Assembly (NCBI GenBank): GCA_016938235.1
Contig: JAFGVA010000121.1
Location: forward strand, 84,133-148,132
Reading direction: 5' to 3'
Origin: Bacteroidales bacterium
Lineage (GTDB): Bacteria > Bacteroidota > Bacteroidia > Bacteroidales > UBA10428
DNA: 64,000 bases
The translations under genes were made by a program, and so were the position numbers. Shown piece by piece: positions 45,457 through 56,219 of this stretch. Within the stretch, counting starts at the first letter, position 1, and each line of letters starts with the position of its first letter. The notes under the pieces are model-generated. The model was not told where the DNA came from, did not search any database, and was given only the letters and a program-made list of their open reading frames with translations.

Positions 45457-46428
45457 TTAATCAAATGTCTGACCTGATTTTAGCGATAATTCTATCATGC
45501 GTTCATATTCTTCCGGGGTCAGGTCGTTGAAATAGTAATTTACCGGATTTACTTTCTTGTTGTTAAGTGACACTTCGTAGTGAAGATGCGGTGCGGTAGA
45601 TAATCCAGTGTTGCCAACGCTTCCAATAACATCGCCACGCTTAACTATCTGACCCTGCTTAACATTAAAAGAGTTCATATGGGCATAAAGTGTTTTATAG
45701 CCAAACCCATGGTCAATAATAACCTTATTTCCATATCCTCTGCGCGATGACTCAACCTCAATAACTGTACCATCTCCTGTGGCATAAATATCAGTTCCTA
45801 ATGGAGCAGTAAAATCCATGCCATAATGAAACTTTCTGATTTTGTAAATAGGGTGAATTCTGTATCCCCAGCCACTTGCGGTACGTTTTAAATCTTTATT
45901 TGAAATGGGTTGTATGGCAGGAATGCCTGCAAGCATAGCCTCTTTGTTTTTAGCTAAATCAATTACCTCGTCGTAAGAAACAGATTGCACATATATTTTT
46001 TTCATTATCATATCAAGTTGTTTCTTGACATTAATTACAATATCGGCATTCTCCAGATTTTCAAGGTTTTGGTATGCGTTAGATCCGCCATATCCGGCTT
46101 CTCTGATTGTAGAATGAATAGGCTCGGTTTCAAAAATTGTTCTGTAGATGTTGTCATCTCTATCCTGCAAGTCCTGAAGAACAGTTTCCATCCGATTAAA
46201 ATCCTGCTGTATAATTTCGTAATTCACCTTTAATTCACTAATCTGGCGTTTAAGTCCTTTTTCTTTTGGTGAGTCGAATAAAGAAAAATAGACAAACCAA
46301 TAAATAATTGCCAGAATAATACTTGAAATAAAATAGGTAAGGAAATTCAGAAATTTCTGTTTCCGACTGCGTTTTACTTTAACGAAGCTGAGAGATTCCT
46401 GATTAAATTTATATTTATGTTTTGCCAT
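45457..46428 (-). CDS. M23 family metallopeptidase (copy 2)
   Basis: 323 residues: one membrane helix (about 28-50), a coiled coil (about 60-100) and a C-terminal LytM domain. Zinc ligands are HYGMDF (HxxxD) and HLHYEV (HxH). These enzymes cut peptidoglycan cross-bridges or regulate them. All catalytic residues are present. It lies 3 bases after a paralogue in the same operon. Confidence 0.92.
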   Translation of the reverse strand: MAKHKYKFNQESLSFVKVKRSRKQKFLNFLTYFISSIILAIIYWFVYFSLFDSPKEKGLKRQISELKVNYEIIQQDFNRMETVLQDLQDRDDNIYRTIFETEPIHSTIREAGYGGSNAYQNLENLENADIVINVKKQLDMIMKKIYVQSVSYDEVIDLAKNKEAMLAGIPAIQPISNKDLKRTASGWGYRIHPIYKIRKFHYGMDFTAPLGTDIYATGDGTVIEVESSRRGYGNKVIIDHGFGYKTLYAHMNSFNVKQGQIVKRGDVIGSVGNTGLSTAPHLHYEVSLNNKKVNPVNYYFNDLTPEEYERMIELSLKSGQTFD

Positions 46429-46431
46429 TGG

Positions 46432-47418
46432 TTAATCTTCTTGTGTGCGCTGTTCAACAATAAGTTCATATTCTTCTTCAAGCAGATCGTCAGAAAAATA
46501 AAAGGAAGGATTTATAGGTCGGTTGTTCAGTCTGACTTCGTAATGTAAGTGAGTTCCTGTTGATCTTCCGGTATTTCCCATCAGACCTATCAATTCCCCT
46601 CTGGTTACTTTCTGTCCTTCTTTCACGTTAATTTTGTTTAAGTGTGCATATCGCGTACTGTATCCAAAACCATGTGAAATTACAATTTCTTTTCCATACC
46701 CTCTACGTGAATCTTTGGCTAATGTTACAGTACCATCTGCTGTAGCATGTATTTCGGTGTTTTTAGGTCCTACAAAATCAATTCCTTCATGGTATTTTCT
46801 GATGAAAGTAAATGGATCTTTGCGAACCCCGAAATCAGAACTAATCCAGATATGTTTGTGAGTATTAACAGGGGGTATGGCTGGCACATATGCAAGCTCC
46901 TTTCTGAAGTCAACAGCCGATTTAAATATTTTATTAAAACTTTCTACCTGAATGTTAAGCTGTTTTTCAAGTGTATTTATTTTTTTACTTGTATTTGAAA
47001 TTAATTCAAAAGTTATAGAATTTTGAATACTAAAATCTGGTTCGGAACCTCCTGTACCGGCAAAACGGATTGGATTGGGTAAAGAATCAAGTTCCAGCAG
47101 TTCTCTGTAATATTTGTCGGAATAAAATAAATTTGCATGCAGCTGATTCTGAAGACTGTCAATATCGATATTAAGAGAATAATAATCTTCACTAAGTGTT
47201 TTAATCTTATTATTCATTAGTATTTCAATCGGCGACCCTATTGTAAAGTAAAAAACAACAGAAACAACTATGGCAAGCATGGCGGCAACAGCAACAAACC
47301 TGAAAGCTTTACAGATATATTCTCCAAAGCCAAAAGAAACAGCCTCATATCTGAGCTGAGTGCTATCAAATTGGTATCTTTTTCGTTTTGGGTTCAAATG
47401 CTTGTTAATAATTATCAA
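46432..47418 (-). CDS. M23 family metallopeptidase (copy 1)
   Basis: 328 residues with a membrane helix (about 45-66), a coiled coil (about 75-120) and a LytM domain with YHEGIDF and HLHYEVRL as zinc motifs. Closely similar in layout to the next gene. Start is a TTG at 47418; I see no ATG nearby, and the promoter at 47439-47469 supports it. First gene of a six-gene run (two M23, PQQ-like, MerR, Nif3-like, zinc ribbon), divergent from alaS. Confidence 0.9.
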   Translation of the reverse strand: MIIINKHLNPKRKRYQFDSTQLRYEAVSFGFGEYICKAFRFVAVAAMLAIVVSVVFYFTIGSPIEILMNNKIKTLSEDYYSLNIDIDSLQNQLHANLFYSDKYYRELLELDSLPNPIRFAGTGGSEPDFSIQNSITFELISNTSKKINTLEKQLNIQVESFNKIFKSAVDFRKELAYVPAIPPVNTHKHIWISSDFGVRKDPFTFIRKYHEGIDFVGPKNTEIHATADGTVTLAKDSRRGYGKEIVISHGFGYSTRYAHLNKINVKEGQKVTRGELIGLMGNTGRSTGTHLHYEVRLNNRPINPSFYFSDDLLEEEYELIVEQRTQED

Positions 47419-47438
47419 GTATTATTGACAGAATGCAA

Positions 47439-47469
47439 CAAATCTATAAGAAAAAAATTATTTTTACAA
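47439..47469 (-). promoter_or_regulatory. Promoter of the M23 operon
   Basis: On the minus strand, TTG (47469-47467) and TAGATTTG (47446-47439) are separated by 20 bases, matching both Bacteroidota promoter elements. The leader would be about 15 nt to the TTG start. Confidence 0.6.
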
Positions 47470-47533
47470 GCCCTAAAAATCAGCCAATTGTTAATAAGTG
47501 AATGTTTTTAATCAAATTAATATAAAGTTTTAA

Positions 47534-50149
47534 ATGAGTTCAAAGGAAATTCGTCAAAGATTTTTTGATTTTTTTGAGTTGAAGGAGCATAAAATAGTCT
47601 CATCTGCTCCTATGGTTGTAAAAGACGATCCCACTCTTATGTTTACAAATGCCGGGATGAATCAGTTTAAGGATATTTTCCTGGAAAATGCAATTGCAAA
47701 ATACAATCGGGTTGCCAATACCCAAAAATGTTTGCGGGTATCTGGTAAGCATAACGATTTAGAAGAGGTTGGTCATGATACATATCATCATACCATGTTT
47801 GAAATGTTGGGAAACTGGTCTTTTGGAAATTATTTTAAAAATGAAGCTATTGACTGGGCATGGGAATTCCTTATTGATGTTATGAAAATTAATCCGGAAC
47901 AGTTATATGCAACGGTTTTTGAAGGTGATGAATCAGACAACGTTCCCTGGGACGAAGAAGCTTATAATCTTTGGAGTAAATATTTACCTGCCAATAGAAT
48001 ATTAAAAGGTTCAAAAAAAGATAATTTCTGGGAAATGGGCGATGTAGGACCCTGTGGACCTTGTTCTGAAGTACATATCGATATACGAAATGCCGACGAA
48101 AGAAAAGCAAAGCCAGGTAGCGAATTGGTTAATGCGGATCATCCGCAGGTAATCGAAATCTGGAATCTTGTCTTCATTCAGTTTAACAGGAAAGCTGACG
48201 GAAATCTTGTTTCATTGCCAAAAAAACATGTCGATACCGGAATGGGATTCGAACGCTTGTGTATGGTTATTCAGGGTAAACAATCCAATTATGATACCGA
48301 TGTGTTTCAGCCTATTATTCAGAAAATTTCCGAAATTGTCTCTATTCCATACGGAAAAAATGAGAAAACAGATATTGCAATGAGGGTTGTGGCTGATCAT
48401 CTTCGGGCTGTTTCTTTTTCGATTGCTGACGGACAATTACCTTCGAATGCCAAAGCAGGATACGTTATTCGTCGTATTTTAAGAAGGGCTATTCGTTATA
48501 ATTATACTTTCCTTGATCAGAAAGAACCTATGATTAATAAACTAATTGGTGTTCTTGCTGATACTATGGGCGAGTCGTTCCCGGAATTAAGCAGTCAAAG
48601 AGCTTTAATTGAAAATGTTATTCTGGATGAAGAAAAAGCATTCCTGAGGACACTGGATTCCGGTATTAAGCTGTTAGACGGGCTTATAAACCAGGCTAAA
48701 GAGCAAAAATTAAACACAATTAGCGGTCGAAAAGCATTCGAGCTTTATGATACCTTTGGTTTTCCATTGGATTTAACTCAACTCATATTGCGGGAACAGG
48801 GACTAACATTAAACACTGATGAATTTAACAGTGAAATGGCAGCTCAGAAAGAACGTTCACGTAAGGCTTCAGAAAGTGATGCTTCTGACTGGACAGTTGT
48901 GGAAGAGGATAAAGTTCAGGAATTTGTCGGGTATAATTCTGTTGAATCGGAGGTAAGAATTACCCGATATAGAAAAGTTACTGCGAAAAATAAAGAGTAT
49001 TACCATCTGGTTTTTAATCATACTCCGTTTTATGGAGAAAGTGGCGGACAGGTAGGAGATAAAGGATATATTGAACTAAACGGTGAAAAAATATCGATAT
49101 TAGATACCATAAAAGAAAACAACCTGAGCATTCATTTAACTGAAAAATTACCGAGCAAGGTTGATGGTGTTTTTCATGCCAGGGTTGATTTAAAAGCCCG
49201 TAAGGCTACAGAAAATAATCATACAGCAACTCACCTCATGCACCATGCCTTGCGCAAAGTATTAGGTTCGCATGTTGAGCAAAAAGGTTCGCTGGTTCAT
49301 CCCGATTACCTGAGATTTGATTTTTCACATTTCCAGAAAATCAGCGATGATGAGCTTCAACAAATTGAAACTATCGTAAATGAGCTGATAAGGGAAAATA
49401 TTTCCGGACAAATAGAACAGAAATCTTTTGATGAGGCGCGTAAAATGGGAGCAATGGCCTTGTTCGGTGAAAAATACGGCGATGTTGTTCGGGTGGTAAA
49501 ATTCGGCGATTCTGTTGAACTGTGCGGTGGAACTCATGTCAATTTAACAGGTAATATAGGTTTATTTAAAATAATCAGTGAAAGTTCCACTGCTGCCGGA
49601 ATAAGAAGAATTGAAGCTGTAACAGCAGCAAAAGCACAGAAATACATCGATGATCGTTTGCAAATTCTTGCTCAGGTTTCAGAGATAGTAGGAGGTTCGG
49701 TTAAAAATATTGTATCAACCGTTACCGCTTTAACTCAGCAAAATGCCGAGTTGAGAAAAAAACTTGAAGAATTTGCCCAGCATGAAGCTAAACAACTTAA
49801 AGCCGATCTGAAAAATAAGGCAGTTGTGGCAAATGGAATTAATAAAATTATCGAGAAAGTTGATGCTGATGATGCTGGTATACTTAAGGATATTTGTTTC
49901 CAGCTCAAAGGTGAAATGGAAAACCTGTTTATGGTATTGGGAAGCGAAATTGAAGGAAAAGCTCATTTAGCAGTTGCTATTTCTGATAATCTTATTCAGT
50001 CAAAAGGTTTTAATGCCGGAAATATTGTACGTGAATTAGCTAAAGAAATTAAAGGTGGAGGTGGTGGACAAGCCTTCTTTGCTACAGCCGGAGGTAACGA
50101 CCCTGGCGGAATTGGCAGCGCTCTCGAAAAAGCAAAATCTATTAAATAA
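47534..50149 (+). CDS. alaS: Alanyl-tRNA synthetase
   Basis: 871 residues, full length. It starts [22 protein letters not shown]. The class II catalytic core has [14 protein letters not shown] and [12 protein letters not shown]. The editing domain has [12 protein letters not shown] with the zinc ligands, and CGGTHV. The C-terminal domain ends with the [14 protein letters not shown] region. It is transcribed alone, with a terminator at 50155. Confidence 0.97.
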   Translation: MSSKEIRQRFFDFFELKEHKIVSSAPMVVKDDPTLMFTNAGMNQFKDIFLENAIAKYNRVANTQKCLRVSGKHNDLEEVGHDTYHHTMFEMLGNWSFGNYFKNEAIDWAWEFLIDVMKINPEQLYATVFEGDESDNVPWDEEAYNLWSKYLPANRILKGSKKDNFWEMGDVGPCGPCSEVHIDIRNADERKAKPGSELVNADHPQVIEIWNLVFIQFNRKADGNLVSLPKKHVDTGMGFERLCMVIQGKQSNYDTDVFQPIIQKISEIVSIPYGKNEKTDIAMRVVADHLRAVSFSIADGQLPSNAKAGYVIRRILRRAIRYNYTFLDQKEPMINKLIGVLADTMGESFPELSSQRALIENVILDEEKAFLRTLDSGIKLLDGLINQAKEQKLNTISGRKAFELYDTFGFPLDLTQLILREQGLTLNTDEFNSEMAAQKERSRKASESDASDWTVVEEDKVQEFVGYNSVESEVRITRYRKVTAKNKEYYHLVFNHTPFYGESGGQVGDKGYIELNGEKISILDTIKENNLSIHLTEKLPSKVDGVFHARVDLKARKATENNHTATHLMHHALRKVLGSHVEQKGSLVHPDYLRFDFSHFQKISDDELQQIETIVNELIRENISGQIEQKSFDEARKMGAMALFGEKYGDVVRVVKFGDSVELCGGTHVNLTGNIGLFKIISESSTAAGIRRIEAVTAAKAQKYIDDRLQILAQVSEIVGGSVKNIVSTVTALTQQNAELRKKLEEFAQHEAKQLKADLKNKAVVANGINKIIEKVDADDAGILKDICFQLKGEMENLFMVLGSEIEGKAHLAVAISDNLIQSKGFNAGNIVRELAKEIKGGGGGQAFFATAGGNDPGGIGSALEKAKSIK

Positions 50150-50154
50150 CAGTG

Positions 50155-50184
50155 AAACCCGGAGCTATTTCCGGGTTTTCTTTT
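50155..50184 (+). terminator. Rho-independent terminator of alaS
   Basis: Nine-pair stem AAACCCGGA/TCCGGGTTT (50155-50163 and 50170-50178), loop of six, followed by T-rich sequence. Confidence 0.9.
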
Positions 50185-50290
50185 CATTTGAATATGATTT
50201 AACTTATTGCAGGCTCTATTGATTTTTATTTTATTCGTATTTTAGAAATGCTCAGATGTTAACTCGAATAAGTTACAAAAATCATATACA

Positions 50291-52441
50291 ATGAAAATCA
50301 AAGCAATTCAGTTTTTAACAATTACAACAATTATGCTTTCAGCATGTAAAAAGGAAAGTGAGAAATTTCCGACTATTGAGCTTAATTATGTCGAAACTAA
50401 GGCAGATAGAGTTTTCGATGATTATTTCGGAGTAAAAATAGCTGATCCCTATCGCTGGCTTGAAGATGATCGTTCTGCGGAAACCATGGAATGGGTTAAA
50501 AAGCAAAATGAAGTGACCTTTGGGTATCTTGAGAAAATACCATTTCGTGAAACTGTAAGAAAAAGGTTGGACGAGCTTTCAAATTACGAACGTTTCGGAA
50601 TACCTTTCAGAAAGGGGAATAAATATTATTACTTTAAGAATACCGGATTACAGAACCAATCGGTAATGTACGTTACCAGGGATAAATCTGTGGAGGGAGA
50701 AGTATTTTTAGATCCGAATACTTTTTCTGAAGATGGATCTACTGCGCTTGGAACGATGAAGTTTACAGAAGACGGAAGTTTGGTTGCCTATACAATTTCT
50801 CCCGGTGGAGCCGACTGGCAGAACCTGGTTGTTATGAATGCGACAACCAAAGAAATGTTACCTGATACCATTCATGATGTGAAGTTTACAGGTATCTCCT
50901 GGAAAGGGAATGAAGGCTTCTATTATTCGAGATACGATAAACCAAAAGGAGCTACAGTTCTTACAGGTATGACCCAGCAACATAAAGTATATTACCATAA
51001 ATTAGGCACTCCCCAGAAAGACGATAAACCTGTTTTTGGTCATAAGGATATTCAAAGAAGGTATATCGGAGCATACAACTTTAAGAATTGTGATTACTTA
51101 TTTGTTGATGCAGCAGAAAGTACAAGCGGCAACGAAATATATTTCAGGAAAGATGATGGAAACAGCAGCTTTAAACCTGTTATTGAAGGATTTGAAGCAG
51201 ACAATTCTGTTCTTTATGCTAAAGGGGAGGAGTTTTATGTGCTTACGAATCTTGATGCGCCTAAAAAAAGAATAGCTAAAGCCAGTTTTAATAAACCATC
51301 TTCGAAAGATTGGGAAGATATTATTCCTGAGAAGGATGAGGTTATTGAATCGGCTTCGTTTGCCGGTGGATATATTTTTGTGGAATATCTGAAAGATGCT
51401 GCAAGCCAGATTATACAATACGATATGGAAGGTAATATGATAAGAACGGTTGAATTACCAACTATAGGTACTGCCAGTGGTTTTGATGGTGAAGACGAAG
51501 ACACTGAGGTTTTTTACAGCTTTGTTTCTTTTACTTTCCCGACAACAATATACTCCTATAAAATTGAATCGGGAGAATCGGAACTCTTCAGAGCACCCGA
51601 AATTACCGCTGATCTTAATCAGTACGAAACTAAACAGGTTTTCTACGAAAGCAAAGACGGAACAAAAGTGCCCATGTTTATTGTTGCCCGTAAAGGAATT
51701 AAACCAGATGGTTCAAATCCTACACTTCTGTATGGTTATGGAGGGTTTAATGTTAGTTACACACCATCATTTGGTCAACGTTGGTTCTCATGGCTCGATA
51801 TGGGCGGCGTATTTGCTCTTGCTAATATTCGAGGAGGTGGAGAATATGGAGAAGCATGGCATGAGGCAGGCACTAAAATGAAGAAACAAAATGTTTTTGA
51901 TGATTTTATTGCTGCTGCAGAATATTTACAAAAGGAAAATTACTGTTCAAAAGAAAAACTTACCATTTTAGGGGGTTCTAACGGTGGTCTGCTTGTTGGG
52001 GCAGTTATGACCCAAAGACCCGATTTAATGCAGGTGGCATTGCCGGCAGTAGGTGTTATGGATATGTTGCGATATCATAAATTTACTGCAGGTGCAGGCT
52101 GGATTTCAGACTATGGTTGTGCCGATAGCAGTAAAGCCATGTTTGAATATTTATTGGCTTATTCCCCTGTTCAGAATGTTAAAGAAGGTGTTGAATACCC
52201 TGCAACCATGGTAACTACAGCAGATCATGACGACCGGGTGGTGCCGGCTCATTCTTTTAAGTTTATATCGCAGCTTCAAAATAAGCAGGCAGGAGAACTT
52301 CCGGTTTTAATCAGGATTGCTGTTAATGCTGGTCATGGTGGAGGTATGGCAACATCAAAATACCTTGATGAATTAGCAGATATTTATTCTTTCGCCTTTT
52401 ACAATATGAATGAGTATCCAGTATATTATCAAAAGAAATAG
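50291..52441 (+). CDS. Prolyl oligopeptidase family serine peptidase, lipoprotein
   Basis: 716 residues, S9A family. A lipoprotein signal ends IMLSAC, lipid Cys19, unlike the cytoplasmic enzymes of the family. A seven-bladed propeller covers about 75-430; the catalytic domain follows. Ser563 lies in ILGGSNGGLLV, Asp in TADHDDRVVP and His in AVNAGHGGG. Cuts short peptides after proline; as a lipoprotein it would act in the periplasm or on the outer membrane. It is 20 bases upstream of the acyl-CoA synthetases. Confidence 0.93.
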   Translation: MKIKAIQFLTITTIMLSACKKESEKFPTIELNYVETKADRVFDDYFGVKIADPYRWLEDDRSAETMEWVKKQNEVTFGYLEKIPFRETVRKRLDELSNYERFGIPFRKGNKYYYFKNTGLQNQSVMYVTRDKSVEGEVFLDPNTFSEDGSTALGTMKFTEDGSLVAYTISPGGADWQNLVVMNATTKEMLPDTIHDVKFTGISWKGNEGFYYSRYDKPKGATVLTGMTQQHKVYYHKLGTPQKDDKPVFGHKDIQRRYIGAYNFKNCDYLFVDAAESTSGNEIYFRKDDGNSSFKPVIEGFEADNSVLYAKGEEFYVLTNLDAPKKRIAKASFNKPSSKDWEDIIPEKDEVIESASFAGGYIFVEYLKDAASQIIQYDMEGNMIRTVELPTIGTASGFDGEDEDTEVFYSFVSFTFPTTIYSYKIESGESELFRAPEITADLNQYETKQVFYESKDGTKVPMFIVARKGIKPDGSNPTLLYGYGGFNVSYTPSFGQRWFSWLDMGGVFALANIRGGGEYGEAWHEAGTKMKKQNVFDDFIAAAEYLQKENYCSKEKLTILGGSNGGLLVGAVMTQRPDLMQVALPAVGVMDMLRYHKFTAGAGWISDYGCADSSKAMFEYLLAYSPVQNVKEGVEYPATMVTTADHDDRVVPAHSFKFISQLQNKQAGELPVLIRIAVNAGHGGGMATSKYLDELADIYSFAFYNMNEYPVYYQKK

Positions 52442-52460
52442 GTGAACGTATATTCATTCT

Positions 52461-54248
52461 ATGAATCGTTCGGACATACAATTTACATTTGATTTACCCT
52501 ATTACTGCGCAGAAAAATATGGTAATCAAGCTTTGTTGAATTACAAATCGGGTCAGAAATGGCATTCCTTCTCGGCAAATGACTACAAAGATATATGTGA
52601 GTCATTGGCGGTTGGAATGTTATTAAATGGCATTCGATCCCAAGAAAATGTAGCTACAATTTTCAACAATAACAGTCCGTATTGGAATTTCCTGGATATG
52701 GCTATCACAATGATTGGTGCCGTTCATGTTCCGGTTTATCCAACTATTAGCGATAGCGATTACCTGTATATTTTAAACCAGACAGAGGCACGCTTTGTGT
52801 TTGTCAGCGACCAGTTTCTATATAACAGAATATCTGGTTTGCAGGCCAATATTTCTACTTTATCCGATATCTATACAATAGATAAGCTGAATAATATTCA
52901 ACATTGGGAAGAGCTATACTATCTTGGAGTAGAAATGAAAGAACAATACAAGGCGGAGTTAAATGAAAGAAGAAAAAACATTACCAGTCAAACTGTTTGT
53001 TCCATAATTTACACATCAGGGACAACAGGCTTTCCAAAAGGAGTAATGCTTTCACACGAAAACCTGGTAAGCAATTTTCAGACTCTGGCCGACCTCCAGC
53101 CACTTGACAACGGACACAGGGTAATGAGTTTTCTTCCCTTATGTCATGTATATGAGCGTTCGGCAAACTATCAATGCCAGATTAAGGGCATTAAAGTATA
53201 TTATTGCGAAAGCCTGAAGTCAATAATGCATAATTTTCAGGAAGTGAAGCCACATGGAACAACCGTTGTGCCAAGAATCCTTGAAAAAATTGTCAAAATG
53301 GTTCTTTTGTCTGGTAAGAAAAGAAATCTGATTATCAGGCTTTTTATCCAGTGGTCTGTAGGAGTTGGATTGAGGCATAAACCCTACCGAAAAAAAACAT
53401 TTATCTATAAGATTTGGTATAAAATAGCATATCTTGCAGTATTCCGGAAAGTAAAACATTCGATGGGAGGTAAACTGCAATATATTGGATGCGGAGGAGC
53501 TCCTCTGAATCATAAAGTCCAGCGTTTTTTCTGGGCTGCTCAAATGCCTGTTTTTGAAGGATATGGCTTAACAGAATGTTCCCCTTTGGTTTCATTGAAT
53601 CATAATATTAAAGAGAAAAATTATTGGATAGGAACAGTAGGTTCGGTTCTTCCGGGGGTAGAAGTCAGACTTTCTGATGAGGGTGAAATTTTATGCAAAG
53701 GGCCAAATGTAATGAAGGGTTATTATAAACAGGAAGAATTGACTAACGAAACTATTGTTGATGGTTGGATGCATACCGGCGATAAAGGAGTTTTTGTCAG
53801 GGAAAAATACCTTCAGATTACCGGTCGGAAAAAGGAAATGTTTAAAACCTCGTATGGTAAATATATTGTACCCCAGGCCATCGAAAGCAAATTCGCTGAA
53901 TCTTTATTAATTGACCACCTTGTTATTGTTGGAGAAGGTAAACACTGTGCAGCAGCAATAATTGCACCTGACTTTTCATATATCAGATCGCAATACAAAG
54001 GCTTCGAAAAACTTTCAAACAGTAAAATTGTTGGTTCAGCTGAATTAAATGCACTAATACGCAAAGAAGTGGCAAAAGTGAATAAAGACCTTGGTAAATC
54101 GGAGCAGATTAAAAAGTTTCTTATTGTACCTGATGTATGGTCGACTGAGAGCGGAGAACTGTCTTCAACTCTCAAAATTAGAAGAAATATCATTCAGAAG
54201 AAATATCGCAGAAAGATTCATAATTTATTTCAAAATGAGTCGATATGA
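52461..54248 (+). CDS. Long-chain acyl-CoA synthetase-like AMP-binding protein (copy 1)
   Basis: 595 residues of the ANL superfamily. Core motifs are present: IYTSGTTGFPKGVMLSH (P-loop), FEGYGLTECSPLV (adenine binding), DGWMHTGDKG and the hinge TGRKKEMFKTSYGKYI. These activate fatty acids to acyl-AMP and acyl-CoA. It resembles the next gene throughout but has diverged, for example in the middle region at about residues 255-330. Copy 1 is 29 bases upstream of copy 2. Confidence 0.92.
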   Translation: MNRSDIQFTFDLPYYCAEKYGNQALLNYKSGQKWHSFSANDYKDICESLAVGMLLNGIRSQENVATIFNNNSPYWNFLDMAITMIGAVHVPVYPTISDSDYLYILNQTEARFVFVSDQFLYNRISGLQANISTLSDIYTIDKLNNIQHWEELYYLGVEMKEQYKAELNERRKNITSQTVCSIIYTSGTTGFPKGVMLSHENLVSNFQTLADLQPLDNGHRVMSFLPLCHVYERSANYQCQIKGIKVYYCESLKSIMHNFQEVKPHGTTVVPRILEKIVKMVLLSGKKRNLIIRLFIQWSVGVGLRHKPYRKKTFIYKIWYKIAYLAVFRKVKHSMGGKLQYIGCGGAPLNHKVQRFFWAAQMPVFEGYGLTECSPLVSLNHNIKEKNYWIGTVGSVLPGVEVRLSDEGEILCKGPNVMKGYYKQEELTNETIVDGWMHTGDKGVFVREKYLQITGRKKEMFKTSYGKYIVPQAIESKFAESLLIDHLVIVGEGKHCAAAIIAPDFSYIRSQYKGFEKLSNSKIVGSAELNALIRKEVAKVNKDLGKSEQIKKFLIVPDVWSTESGELSSTLKIRRNIIQKKYRRKIHNLFQNESI

Positions 54249-54277
54249 GAATTAAAACCTACTAAAATTTTTATCAA

Positions 54278-56068
54278 ATGGAAGCTACAAGAATATTTGA
54301 CATTCTGGATCGCATATCAAACCAATATACCGAGAAGGATGATGTTTTGGCAGTAAAAGAAAACGGGAATTGGATTAAATATTCGGCAAAAGAATATAGA
54401 GAAAAAGCTGATACTTTGAGCTACGGATTATTGGCCATGGGGCTGGTTCCCGGCGATAAAATTGCTACGGTGTCGAACAATCGTCCTGAATGGAATTTCC
54501 TGGATATGGCTATGAACCAGGCAGGAATTATTCATGTACCTGTTTATCCTACAATTAGCGACAGCGACTTTAAATACCTGCTTAATCATGCTGAGCCAAA
54601 ATTGTTGGTAGTTTCAGATAAAAGTTTGTTTTCGAAATTAGAGCCAATTGCCGGACAAGTCGGTGCCTTGCATGAAATCATTACGTTTAATGAAATTGAA
54701 GGGGCAAAGAACTGGAAGGAAATTTATGAACTCGGAAGATCAAAAGAAAGCGAATACAAGGACAAACTAATTGAAATAAGAAATTCGATTAAACCTGCCG
54801 ACCTTACTACAATCATATATACTTCGGGTACCACGGGTAATCCTAAAGGAGTTATGCTAAGCCATCATAATATTATGTCGAATTTAGCAGGTATTTTGGA
54901 GACTTTTAATTTTGGTCCCGAAGATAAAACACTTAGCTTTTTACCACTGAGTCATATTTTTGAGCGCACAATCGATTATTATTTTCAATATGCAGGTGTT
55001 TCTATATACTATGCTGAAAGTCTGGGTACTATCGGTCCAAATCTTCTGGAAATTAAACCTGATGTTTTTATTGCAGTTCCAAGAGTTATTGAAAGTGTTT
55101 ATGATAAAATTATAGGCAAAGGGAAAGATTTAAAAGGCATAAAGAAGCAGATTTTCTTCTGGGCAGTAAACCTTGGATTGCGATTCGATTATAATAAAAA
55201 ACAGGGGTTATTTTATAGTATTCAGCTTAAACTGGCAAGCAAGCTGGTATTTGCAAAATGGCGGGATGCCGTTGGTGGTAATGTAAGAATGATTGTTACT
55301 GGCGGTGCTGCAATTCAACCGCGTTTAAGCCGCGTTTTTGGTGCAGCCGGAATTCCGTTAATTGAAGGATATGGAATGACCGAGACTTCGCCGGTTATTG
55401 CGGCCAACAACTTCGATAAGGGAGAAGTTATGGCGGGTACAGTAGGTCCTGTTTTTCCGGGGGTAAACGTAAAATTATCCGATGATGGAGAAATTCTTGT
55501 TAATGGTCCGACAGTTATGATGGGCTATTACAAGGATCCTGAAAATACTAAAGAAACCATTGATGAGGACGGATGGCTACATACCGGTGATATCGGTGTT
55601 TTTGTAGAAAATAAATACTTAAAAATAACAGACCGTAAGAAAGAAATTTTCAAACTGTCGAGTGGAAAATATATTGCACCCCAGGCAATCGAAAATAAGA
55701 TTAAGGAATCGTTTTTTATTGAACAGGCATTTGTTTTTGGCGAAAATCAAAAATTTGCCAGCGCCATTATTGTGCCAAATTTAACTTTTCTTCATAACTG
55801 GTGCTCTTTGCACAATGTGAAATACCGCGATAATGATGAACTAATTCACATGGCCGAGGTAGTGAAAAGATACCAGAAGGAAATGAATGAGATAAATAAG
55901 CAATTAGGACAAACCGAACAAATAAAACGCTTTAAGCTGGTAGAAGATAATTGGTCAGCACAAACCGGTGAATTGTCGCCAACACTTAAGTTGCGCCGAA
56001 GATTCCTGTTTGAAAAATATAAAAAGATAATTGAGGAAATCTTTGCAGTTGATTCATCAGGGAAATAA
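54278..56068 (+). CDS. Long-chain acyl-CoA synthetase (copy 2)
   Basis: 596 residues, ANL superfamily, with IYTSGTTGNPKGVMLSHHN, IEGYGMTETSPVIAAN, DGWLHTGDIG and DRKKEIFKLSSGKYIAPQAIE. All core motifs are intact and closer to consensus than copy 1. Fatty-acid activation for lipid synthesis or degradation. Tandem duplicates of this enzyme are common in Bacteroidota; division of labour is unknown. Confidence 0.93.
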   Translation: MEATRIFDILDRISNQYTEKDDVLAVKENGNWIKYSAKEYREKADTLSYGLLAMGLVPGDKIATVSNNRPEWNFLDMAMNQAGIIHVPVYPTISDSDFKYLLNHAEPKLLVVSDKSLFSKLEPIAGQVGALHEIITFNEIEGAKNWKEIYELGRSKESEYKDKLIEIRNSIKPADLTTIIYTSGTTGNPKGVMLSHHNIMSNLAGILETFNFGPEDKTLSFLPLSHIFERTIDYYFQYAGVSIYYAESLGTIGPNLLEIKPDVFIAVPRVIESVYDKIIGKGKDLKGIKKQIFFWAVNLGLRFDYNKKQGLFYSIQLKLASKLVFAKWRDAVGGNVRMIVTGGAAIQPRLSRVFGAAGIPLIEGYGMTETSPVIAANNFDKGEVMAGTVGPVFPGVNVKLSDDGEILVNGPTVMMGYYKDPENTKETIDEDGWLHTGDIGVFVENKYLKITDRKKEIFKLSSGKYIAPQAIENKIKESFFIEQAFVFGENQKFASAIIVPNLTFLHNWCSLHNVKYRDNDELIHMAEVVKRYQKEMNEINKQLGQTEQIKRFKLVEDNWSAQTGELSPTLKLRRRFLFEKYKKIIEEIFAVDSSGK

Positions 56069-56219
56069 TTTATAAGATATTATAAAACTTCATAGGTTTT
56101 TTATTATATTTAGAATAGAAATCAGTTTTCTTAAGTTTTTATCACAAGGGATTTTCAAAAGTTAACATCTATAACTTAAGTACGAAACATTTTTCTACAT
56201 CGCGCAGAGATAAAGATGA

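Noticed and set aside
51477-51881. A 134-codon frame inside the prolyl oligopeptidase gene
   Set aside because: Out-of-frame overlap with the catalytic domain of a gene whose frame is certain.
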